Shown here in pieces: positions 18,434-24,127 of a stretch of 24,127 nucleotides of DNA. The stretch covers positions 1 to 24,127 of the forward strand of contig NW_026971581.1 of the NCBI RefSeq assembly GCF_963678635.1, written 5' to 3'. The first letter of the stretch is position 1. Each line of letters opens with the position of its first letter. The translations under genes and the position numbers were made by a program. The DNA is from Symsagittifera roscoffensis. Lineage: Eukaryota; Xenacoelomorpha; Acoela; Convolutidae. A model generated the notes under the pieces. The model was not told where the DNA came from and made no database searches. It saw only the letters and a program-made list of their open reading frames with translations.

Positions 18434-20331
18434 AAGACTTCAAGCCATCTCCCATGAATCATGGAAAGGGAAGTGTCGCAGGACAACTAACACCAGTGGA
18501 ATACAACCGACTGACAGTGTCGGAGACTGTGTCGATAGATGAACCCACCGGTGGATACATGGAGATGTTGGAATACCGAAACTCGGCTAGAGGGTATGTA
18601 ATGGCCCTGGAAGACGAAAAAGCCATGGAGGGTTATCTGGAAACGATGTTGCAAGGCACCACCCTCAAGCAGAAGGCGTACGGGACTTTGGCGTCGTCTG
18701 ACATACAGGCGGAAGCGATCGAGCAGTTAGTGAGCCTTCCATGGAAAGCAGTAGTGTTGAGATATTTCGAAGAAGAAATGAGGACTACGCCAAGAATTCA
18801 TGCTCTCGTGGCAGTACCTTACGTAAGAACAGAGTTACAACTCAGGTTCGCCTGGTGCATGATGGGACTGACTCGCGAAGAATATGATTCAGAAGAAAGG
18901 AAGAGATCAAAAGAGGAAAAGGTTTTCCTTATGACGAATCTGAGGGATCTGATAGTCCAGGAGGGAGCAGCAGTAGCGTGTGCGAAGCGGAGAGACGCTC
19001 TCTGTTTCATTCGATTCCTGATAGAGCAGATTTCAGTACCTGCATTAAACACTTGTGTTAAAATGTTGAGGGAAGGCGATGAGCGAACGAAAGCCTTATT
19101 CTTGCTAGCACTGCTGGATATGCAGCAAAGTAAACCGATGAGGGTAAACATGAAAGAACCTGAGGAATTGGAACCCATGAAAAAGATAGACGAAATCAGG
19201 AGATTCTCAAACAAGGAGCTGAGACTCACTAAAGAATCTATGGGAGCATTGCCGAAATCCAGTGAATACTGTGGACCGATCAAGAAGAAATTGTATGGCT
19301 ACGTATCCGGGATCATAGGGATCGCGTACAATCCTTTCCTGAGTGAAGACATACGCGATTGCTTCTTCGATTATGAGCAGGCGGTGTTGCTAAGATTCTG
19401 GACGTCCGGAATTGTAACGATTAAGAGCATTAACAATCCACAGGCCAAATTGGGACTGGTCTTGGAAGAAGAGGTGACTGCACCTTCAGTACCAAAATCC
19501 GACAAGAGAGTGGAGTTTGGGTTGGGATTCTCAGATGAATTACTGAGAACGAGCTTGATGGCAGTGTGGGAATTGATGAGGCCATCATGGTGTCCTAGTC
19601 CCAACGCTGACTCAATATTACGGGCGACACAAGACGTACAGAGGGAACTGAATGCAGACTGTAATCTGCGTGACCTCAACATCATATATAATGTGATGAT
19701 AACAGCCTCTAAGAGCAACGGAGAAGATAAAGTAGAGTTGCCTGGCTGGGGACCAGAAGACTGGGTTAAACCTGGTAGCTGTCTGGCGGAAGTCTGTGGA
19801 CGGGAGGGTCACGTTTGTGGAGGTCTGGACTGTGTGAGGACCCTGGAGAAACAATACAAGCAATTCACGGTATTGTTTGGAAATGTAGTGATGAAAGCTA
19901 GAACAGAAACGGAACTGATAGCAGATTGCCATGGAGGAACCGATGTGAACCTAGTGACTGCACTAGGATTCTACAGCATGTTTGTTTCTTTAGAGTCACT
20001 ATTGAATCTAGAACAGAAACATGAGATGGTCACAGCCATCAGCGTAGAAGTATTCCCAGGAGTTCTGCAGACTGAGCAGAAATACATAGGAAAATGGAGG
20101 GAAGCAATCGAGACAGAAATGAACATCAGACATATCGAAACTTATTGTAGACCATCAGGAGCACGATATTTGGTGGGTTCAACGTTGGCTCCAATGTGCA
20201 AGAGCAGATACCCTGTACATTTCGTAGCTGTGGACGTGAAGAGTACAAGAACGATTGTGGATCAAGCCTTCTCAGTGCCGAAGTGTGTGAGATTGGCGAG
20301 AATGTCTGAAAAGTCTTACGAGTTACTATGA
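18430..20331 (+). CDS. Large hypothetical cassette protein
   Basis: 633 codons from ATG 18430. I chose this start because it overlaps the preceding TGA as ATGA; the frame is open upstream to 18235 but that part lies inside the preceding gene. I recognise no domain. The protein looks soluble and mainly helical in the first half (many Glu, Lys, Leu), with Cys-containing segments in the second half (for example CLAEVCGREGHVCGGLDC at about 450-470, a possible metal or disulfide cluster). No signal peptide or clear membrane helix is seen. It ends at TGA 20329, yet the same frame opens again directly (AAG ATG) and runs to 21333, so it may be the N-terminal two-thirds of one 967-residue protein. Confidence 0.7.
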   Translation: MKDFKPSPMNHGKGSVAGQLTPVEYNRLTVSETVSIDEPTGGYMEMLEYRNSARGYVMALEDEKAMEGYLETMLQGTTLKQKAYGTLASSDIQAEAIEQLVSLPWKAVVLRYFEEEMRTTPRIHALVAVPYVRTELQLRFAWCMMGLTREEYDSEERKRSKEEKVFLMTNLRDLIVQEGAAVACAKRRDALCFIRFLIEQISVPALNTCVKMLREGDERTKALFLLALLDMQQSKPMRVNMKEPEELEPMKKIDEIRRFSNKELRLTKESMGALPKSSEYCGPIKKKLYGYVSGIIGIAYNPFLSEDIRDCFFDYEQAVLLRFWTSGIVTIKSINNPQAKLGLVLEEEVTAPSVPKSDKRVEFGLGFSDELLRTSLMAVWELMRPSWCPSPNADSILRATQDVQRELNADCNLRDLNIIYNVMITASKSNGEDKVELPGWGPEDWVKPGSCLAEVCGREGHVCGGLDCVRTLEKQYKQFTVLFGNVVMKARTETELIADCHGGTDVNLVTALGFYSMFVSLESLLNLEQKHEMVTAISVEVFPGVLQTEQKYIGKWREAIETEMNIRHIETYCRPSGARYLVGSTLAPMCKSRYPVHFVAVDVKSTRTIVDQAFSVPKCVRLARMSEKSYELL

Positions 20332-20334
20332 AAG

Positions 20335-21333
20335 ATGTTCTCAGCAGTTCCAGAGAAAACCAAAGAGGAGTTGGAGTCAATACTAGGAAAGAAGTTCATG
20401 GGATATGTGAGCGGGAACTTCAGTGACTTTGAGAAACAGAAACAGAGAGGATCAACTGTCACAGATTACAATGCAGTAGATGAGAATGATGAAATCCACC
20501 GAGTGATGATGGAAGTGGAACCATTGCTGGAAGCTTCGGGAAAACGTAATTGGAGGAGCATCATGTTGATGCATGACGAGTTTCCTTGCCACTGCTTGCT
20601 GCAGACCTGGTGGTATCCCAAGCGTAGTAATCTGATGTTGATCTGGGACTCTGGAGAGCTGCTCTCCACGGGTTTACCAGATTCATCACAGCCCGTAACG
20701 ATAGTGATAGTGGGAGTTATGATGGCGATACGATGGCTGGAAGCTCATGTGAGAGAGAATAATAGACAGGAGGCACCGACGAGAGAACAGTTGCGGAAGT
20801 TAGATTGTCTAAAAGATTTAGATCTTTTTGAGACAATATGCAAAATTCTAAATATTCCGATGGAAGTGAAGAAGATATGGGCAAGAAAACGATTGATGCC
20901 ATGGTTCAGAGCTAACATGACTGCATGGTTGTACGAGTATGCGAAGAAGCATATGTCGAAGCATGGCAGAGTGTACAGTGAATATCAGCTAGATATTGGG
21001 GCAGGAGCTTTCAAGCGAGCTCTCGTGACTCATCGGAATGCAGTGACCACCGCTGTGAAAAGAATTTCCAGGACGAGTGAGCGTAGTGGAAATGAGAAGG
21101 CAGAGATGCTGAAAGAAGATTTGGAGAGAAACGTGACGTTGTGTCTCCACAATAGCTTCTGCAGAAACAGAGAATCTAACGTGGATCCCCTACCTTGCTG
21201 CAAACAGAGGGTAGAAGAGCAGAAGTGTTGGAGGACGGCTTCCAGCAGCGTCAGGATAGCTAACGACGTGTTACAAGATACAGAGACTGAGAGTGCAGAG
21301 TCAGTATCACAGGAGGAAGAAATGGAACATTGA
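20335..21333 (+). CDS. Hypothetical cassette protein, or C-terminal part of the preceding one
   Basis: 332 codons; ATG 20335 lies three bases after the TGA of the preceding gene and in its frame. No family is recognised. There is a hydrophobic stretch, VTIVIVGVMMAIRWL, at about residue 121-135, which is short for a membrane helix and probably a buried strand and helix. The C terminus is Cys-containing (CLHNSFC, CCKQ) and ends in an acidic tail. GKKFMGYVSG near the start echoes KKKLYGYVSG in the preceding protein, which may be chance. The in-frame TGA could be a C-to-T nonsense change of an Arg codon, a readthrough stop, or a real border with reinitiation. Confidence 0.62.
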   Translation: MFSAVPEKTKEELESILGKKFMGYVSGNFSDFEKQKQRGSTVTDYNAVDENDEIHRVMMEVEPLLEASGKRNWRSIMLMHDEFPCHCLLQTWWYPKRSNLMLIWDSGELLSTGLPDSSQPVTIVIVGVMMAIRWLEAHVRENNRQEAPTREQLRKLDCLKDLDLFETICKILNIPMEVKKIWARKRLMPWFRANMTAWLYEYAKKHMSKHGRVYSEYQLDIGAGAFKRALVTHRNAVTTAVKRISRTSERSGNEKAEMLKEDLERNVTLCLHNSFCRNRESNVDPLPCCKQRVEEQKCWRTASSSVRIANDVLQDTETESAESVSQEEEMEH

Positions 21334-21960
21334 TGAATGGTCGAGAAAACAAGAGGCCACAAGAAAGAAAATTAGAAGAATTTAGAAGTTTTAGAACTTC
21401 TAAACGACGAAAAAAGAAGAAAACAAAGGAGTGATGAAGAGAAGTTAAAACTCAGAATTGTTTATGTGTGTGAAAAACTCAAGTGAGAAACCAAGCAACC
21501 AAGTTGTAATTGAAAACTGAGACATTAAGTTGAGTTTTGAAATTGTTGCATTTATAAATTTGCATTTTGATTTTAGTTGAAGTGGCTTTAGAGACACTCA
21601 CTTACTATTTATTTAGAAAGGCTTAAGTGAAGGAGTATATTTAAATATTCCAGCCTGCATGACTGTTTTTAATCAGCTAGGAAAACTGATCACTTTGTGG
21701 TGACATGGAAGGCTTGAGTAGTCTCTCGAAGAGGGAGATTGTTTCATTGTTCTTTCTGACCACAGAGTTTCTTAGTTTTAGTATTCAGGACAATAACAAG
21801 CAAGATTTCCGAAGGGAAAAGCGTAGTAGGATAATTTTAGCTTGTTGGTTGGCAGGACTGTCCTGCAAGCAAACACCTTTTAAATCTAAGAGAAAAAGTT
21901 TTAATCGGGACATTGACACTGGAAGTCAGAAAATATGTTTTATCTTAGGTCATATCCTCA
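21334..21960. other. 3' noncoding region, proximal part
   Basis: After the last stop comes a purine-rich stretch to about 21440, then AT-rich sequence. A 93-codon frame at 21705-21986 has no recognisable features and is not called. Two inverted repeats are visible: a hairpin at 21381-21404 and the palindrome GCAGGACTGTCCTGC at 21852-21866. I see no gene here. Confidence 0.6.
21381..21404 (+). other. Perfect 10-bp hairpin just after the last ORF
   Basis: TTTAGAAGTT and AACTTCTAAA are exact reverse complements separated by TTAG. The hairpin begins 48 bases after the stop codon at 21333 and lies within a purine-rich stretch. It could stabilise or process the 3' end of the transcript; no function is shown. 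Confidence 0.55.
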
Positions 21961-22321
21961 ATGTGCAGATTAATGAAAGAATTTGAAGGCTATAGTGATG
22001 TATTATGATGCCATTTATATTCTGCAGTGAGTCGATGTGACGTGGATAAAAGTATTTTCGTGCATTTTATAAATTCTGTTCGATGACACTGTAACCATTT
22101 TACGAACATTGTGCGATTCAATGAGGACATTGACGGGACTGTCCGGGGAGTATGTGACATTCGACCAGAATGTGAAAAATGCAATCTCTGCAGAATTCGA
22201 ATTTTTAGCAGCGAGCCTTCCGGATTGGTGATTATTAAGAACTAAGAACGTTATTGGAACGATTGGCCAAACGGTGAGGGCTGGAATATTCTGGTATTTT
22301 AACATTTTAAAAATTCGAATT

Positions 22322-22331
22322 ATGACGTCAT
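22322..22331. promoter_or_regulatory. CRE/ATF palindrome
   Basis: ATGACGTCAT contains the full cAMP-response element TGACGTCA, bound by CREB/ATF factors in animals. It lies about 40 bases upstream of a purine tract. A regulatory role would fit an LTR-type U3 region, but a single eight-base match can arise by chance. Confidence 0.35.
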
Positions 22332-22364
22332 ATTTCTGAGAAACGTCAGAAACGGCCATTTTGA

Positions 22365-22393
22365 CTAAAAAAAGAGAAAGAAAAAGAGAACAA
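22365..22393 (+). other. Polypurine tract candidate
   Basis: An almost pure A/G run of about 24 bases (AAAAAAAGAGAAAG then AAAAAGAGAA) lies between a CRE palindrome and a hairpin cluster. LTR elements need a purine tract just upstream of the 3' LTR to prime plus-strand DNA. The sequence that follows (CAACATTAGC) does not start with TG, so this is only a candidate. Confidence 0.3.
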
Positions 22394-22474
22394 CATTAGC
22401 TGCGCTAACAACAACTACGAAATCGAGATTGGAAAACGACAACGAATTACAGAGTAACAGAAGAACACTCCGAG

Positions 22475-22612
22475 TTGCAACTATTGTGCTGCTACAATAG
22501 TTGCAAGGCCGTTGCGAACAACGGTGAAGGGTGAGAGACGGCCTTCCGGATTAAGAGAAAATCAGGATTAGCGAGCTTGATCCAGCGGATTCATCAATCC
22601 GGAAGGGTAAAG
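22475..22612 (+). other. Cluster of three inverted repeats
   Basis: First, a perfect 13-bp hairpin TTGCAACTATTGT/ACAATAGTTGCAA (22475-22506, loop GCTGCT). Second, CCGTTG-CGAA-CAACGG (22509-22524). Third, CCTTCCGGATT (22542-22552) pairing with AATCCGGAAGG (22596-22606) across 43 bases. The third arm is the same motif as the repeat array at 4218-4400. The cluster could fold as one multi-branched RNA or act as a DNA-binding site. Confidence 0.55.
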
Positions 22613-22792
22613 GAACTGAAACTTTTATCCTGTTGCATAAACTTTTAGCTTCCTGTCATGTCCTGAATTGAATTTAATTGATATCTGGGTTCATTTTGAT
22701 AAGGATGAGAAGCTAGGAGTTGGGGGAAAGGGTTGATCCATCTTCGATGGAGATGATGATTTTTATCTACTAAACAAAAACAATAGTAATAT

Positions 22793-22798
22793 AATAAA
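22793..22798 (+). promoter_or_regulatory. AATAAA polyadenylation signal candidate
   Basis: A consensus AATAAA hexamer in AT-rich sequence, 23 bases before a long hairpin (22821-22867). It is one of three in the 3' noncoding region (others at 23594 and 23831); which, if any, is used cannot be told. Confidence 0.3.
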
Positions 22799-22820
22799 TA
22801 GTAGTAGCCTTGTTTTTAGG

Positions 22821-22867
22821 AGTGACCTCGTGGTCTGGGGATACTGAGACCCAGCCATGAGCTCACT
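22821..22867 (+). other. Long 47-base hairpin
   Basis: AGTGA-C-CTCGTGG-T-CTGGG pairs with CCCAG-CCATGAG-C-TCACT around a ten-base loop GATACTGAGA. That is 17 pairs including one G-T, broken by one C-C mismatch and one bulged T. The pairing is too long to be likely by chance. A structured RNA element, such as an export or packaging signal, is one possibility. Confidence 0.55.
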
Positions 22868-23161
22868 ATTTCTGCATGTAATCTAGTTAATTTGAGTGTT
22901 TTGACCGAAGCCGAAAGCAGTAACGTTTTTGTCGACCCGATGATGGAAAAGACCACCGAAAAGTACTGGCTTGGTAGAGACGGTGAAAAGCATGCAAAGC
23001 TCTGTTTAGACGTTAGCCAGTCGTCTTAAGACTTAGTTTTGTTTTCCGTCGATATGTATCTTCCGGGCGAATGTTACATGCTGCATGACAATTTCCTGAT
23101 TGAATGGGACAAAAGAAATTTTAAATGATTGGCTTAAAAAGCGAGAATTCAAGGGTGCAGG
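22868..23161. other. Noncoding stretch between repeat units
   Basis: AT-rich sequence without a credible coding frame. I see no conserved signal in it. Confidence 0.5.
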
Positions 23162-23593
23162 TGTGTGCAGATTTTGATTGCTGTTTAGCGATAGTGTGAA
23201 AATTTTACATGGCCGTGAATTTTGGGGTGTAGATAAGCTTAAGTCTGCTGCAAACTTCTGTAAATGACCACTGGCACTGTACCTTCAGCAACACTCGGTT
23301 TTCTGGGACTCACTGGCAGACGACAGCACGCGATGAGGACATCGATCTCGAGTCCGGGGAGTATGTGCCAGTCGGTCATATTTGGAAGTTTGACCTTGAG
23401 AGAAGCAAAAAACACTTGATTTTGGAGTGAAATTTAATTTTTCAAAAATTCGAATGGAGCCTGCTGTCCTATTTGAAATAGAAGACAGAGTGTTCCTGAG
23501 AAGTGGACAATTATCCAACTGGTCAACTATTCGAACTGGACCAGAGTGAACCTTCGGTGGAAAGGTGGACAGCTTGAGTGTCCCAATGGTCCA

Positions 23594-23599
23594 AATAAA
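23594..23599 (+). promoter_or_regulatory. AATAAA polyadenylation signal candidate
   Basis: A consensus hexamer in CCAAATAAAACTG. It is a plausible 3'-end signal for the cassette or full-length transcript; a second hexamer lies at 23831-23836, shortly after a 9-bp hairpin. Confidence 0.3.
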
Positions 23600-23794
23600 A
23601 CTGCGTTCTAGAGTACAAACTTATTCCTGTTGTTGAAACTGGCAAACATTAAACTCATTTAGTTACACTTTAATTCTTGAGTTGCTTACCGACTTAATTA
23701 CTCCCAATTCTTGAGCGTGCTACAATGTGAGTACCAATTTAAATTTCTAGAGTGTGTTTTATAATTGTTATGTTGAGGTAAGGTGAGTTTTAGG

Positions 23795-23817
23795 TTGATC
23801 CATCTGAAATGGATCAA
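23795..23817 (+). other. Perfect 9-bp hairpin
   Basis: TTGATCCAT and ATGGATCAA are exact reverse complements around CTGAA. The same left arm (GGTTGATCCATCT) occurs at 22731, followed there by a shorter stem CCATC-TTC-GATGG. AATAAA follows 13 bases downstream. Confidence 0.5.
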
Positions 23818-23934
23818 AGTTCCACTGTCTAATAAAAAGTAACTTAACGGATTGTTCCAACCCGGTTTTTAACGGCGTTCATGTATTTTGGGTATCTAGA
23901 GACCTAAGTATGGGGACGTTATTATTTCTAGAGT

Positions 23935-23941
23935 GGGGGGG
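23935..23941 (+). other. G-run that may be the polypurine tract before the 3' LTR
   Basis: GAGTGGGGGGGATATTTTGG contains seven G. Many gypsy elements have a G-rich purine tract directly before the 3' LTR. The following ATATTTTGGTAG lacks a clean TG start, and the remaining 186 bases have no visible match in the leader, so the LTR border is not established. Confidence 0.3.
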
Positions 23942-23980
23942 ATATTTTGGTAGTAGCCTTTAAGCGGTAACGGGTCGTAG

Positions 23981-24127
23981 TCTCATGTCACAAGCGAACC
24001 GAATTGGCTCCGACTGGTTTGAGGTGGAAAAACACAAGAGATAGTGTCCCTGACTCTTTAGCCAATGGTTATAGGGCCTATTTTTCTTAAGCCTCATGTG
24101 TGACTGCAGTAGACGAATGTTACAAAT
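23981..24127. other. Terminal noncoding sequence
   Basis: The last 147 bases hold no gene or repeat that I can identify. They could be the start of a 3' LTR or flanking DNA. Confidence 0.4.

Larger units (their letters stand above)
21961..22840. repeat. Diverged direct repeat, unit A
   Basis: A series of short matches in the same order as in unit B (23162-23980): GTGCAGATT 21963, ATAGTG 21992, TTCTGT then ATGAC near 22074, GAGGACAT 22123, GTCCGGGGAGTATGTG 22141-22156, AAAAATTCGAAT 22309-22320, GGTTGATCCATCT 22731, GTAGTAGCCTT 22801 and TCGTGGTCT 22828. The offset to unit B is 1.06-1.21 kb and drifts gradually, as expected after indels. This unit also holds the CRE palindrome, a purine tract and a hairpin cluster. 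It is noncoding. Confidence 0.6.
23162..23980. repeat. Diverged direct repeat, unit B
   Basis: The second member of the pair described for 21961-22840. Anchors are GTGCAGATT 23164, ATAGTG 23191, CTTCTGT then ATGACCACTG near 23258, GAGGACAT 23334, GTCCGGGGAGTATGTG 23352-23367, AAAAATTCGAAT 23444-23455, GGTTGATCCATCT 23793, GTAGTAGCCTT 23950 and TCGTAGTCT near 23970. It contains the hairpin 23795-23817 and two AATAAA signals, and no coding frame. Confidence 0.6.
4218..24127 (+). mobile_element. Giant Ty3/gypsy-like LTR retroelement with accessory cassette
   Basis: Leader, gag, protease, RT, RNase H, integrase and macro-like domain, then a four-ORF cassette and a long 3' noncoding region, all lie on one strand without any host-like gene between them. 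The domain order PR-RT-RH-IN is that of Ty3/gypsy (Metaviridae-type) elements. From the first gag ATG to the last stop is 16.1 kb, far above the usual 4-7 kb internal region of gypsy elements. I could not find matching LTRs or a convincing primer-binding site; the limits given are the junction at 4218 and the window edge. That the cassette belongs to the element is inferred from strand, spacing and shared motifs, not proven. Confidence 0.75.

Noticed and set aside
20640-20740. Possible third SGNH-like site (WDSGEL followed by VIVGVMM)
   Set aside because: The Ser-to-Gly spacing is only about 21 residues, against 47 in the real SGNH domain, and no Asn or His block is present.
5188-21333. Alternative genetic code to explain the internal stops
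   Set aside because: The five internal stops include TAA, TAG and TGA, and all three also end frames at expected places, so no single reassignment fits.
21705-21986. 93-codon + strand frame in the 3' noncoding region
   Set aside because: Short, no recognisable motif, AT-rich codons unlike the cassette, and it runs into the diverged duplication.
22015-22359. 114-codon minus-strand frame
   Set aside because: It crosses the CRE palindrome and repeat unit A, and unit B has no matching frame.
11347-23329. Shared 14-mer CAGACGACAGCACG in pol and the 3' region
   Set aside because: About one such match is expected by chance in a window of this length, and flanks do not align.

Overview
The window is eukaryotic, most likely from an animal genome. 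It is filled by one very large Ty3/gypsy-type LTR retroelement plus a truncated second copy, all on the + strand. Evidence: two CCHC zinc knuckles, an aspartic protease DTGA motif, a gypsy-type reverse transcriptase (YVDD), RNase H, and an integrase with an HHCC zinc finger and a D35E pair. The noncoding parts are AT-rich with AATAAA signals. I see no rRNA, tRNA, CRISPR array or bacterial-style gene. The species cannot be named from the sequence.

Layout. 1-4217: a truncated copy of gag, protease and the start of RT, base for base like 5724-9938 apart from 16 one-base indels, all in the first 2.44 kb, and one substitution. It ends inside RT motif A and joins a 41-bp tandem repeat (4218-4400) and a noncoding leader (to 5187). 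5188-14747: the fuller gag-pol copy, in three reading frames, broken by three in-frame stops (6922, 10598, 13290) and three frame changes (about 9800, 10416 and 12620). Its 3' end continues past the integrase GPF module into an acidic linker and a macro-like (ADP-ribose-binding fold) domain. 14748-15142: a spacer with a possible 5' UTR intron. 15143-21333: an accessory cassette of four open stretches that are really two long frames, each with one in-frame stop. The first encodes a coiled coil plus SGNH hydrolase, then a second, degenerate SGNH-like domain. The second encodes about 967 codons of unrecognised protein. The two long frames overlap by ATGA. 21334-24127: noncoding, with several strong hairpins, a CRE palindrome, and an old diverged duplication with an offset of about 1.1-1.2 kb.

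How it fits together. Gag, protease, RT, RNase H and integrase are the standard replication machinery; this copy is not intact. What is unusual is the cargo: a pol-fused macro-like domain and a downstream 6.2-kb cassette with an apparently complete SGNH hydrolase. The cassette is much less damaged than pol. A CCGGAGGGGT-type motif occurs both in the leader repeat and in the 3' noncoding region, which suggests both belong to one element. No complete LTR pair could be defined in the window, so element ends remain unknown.
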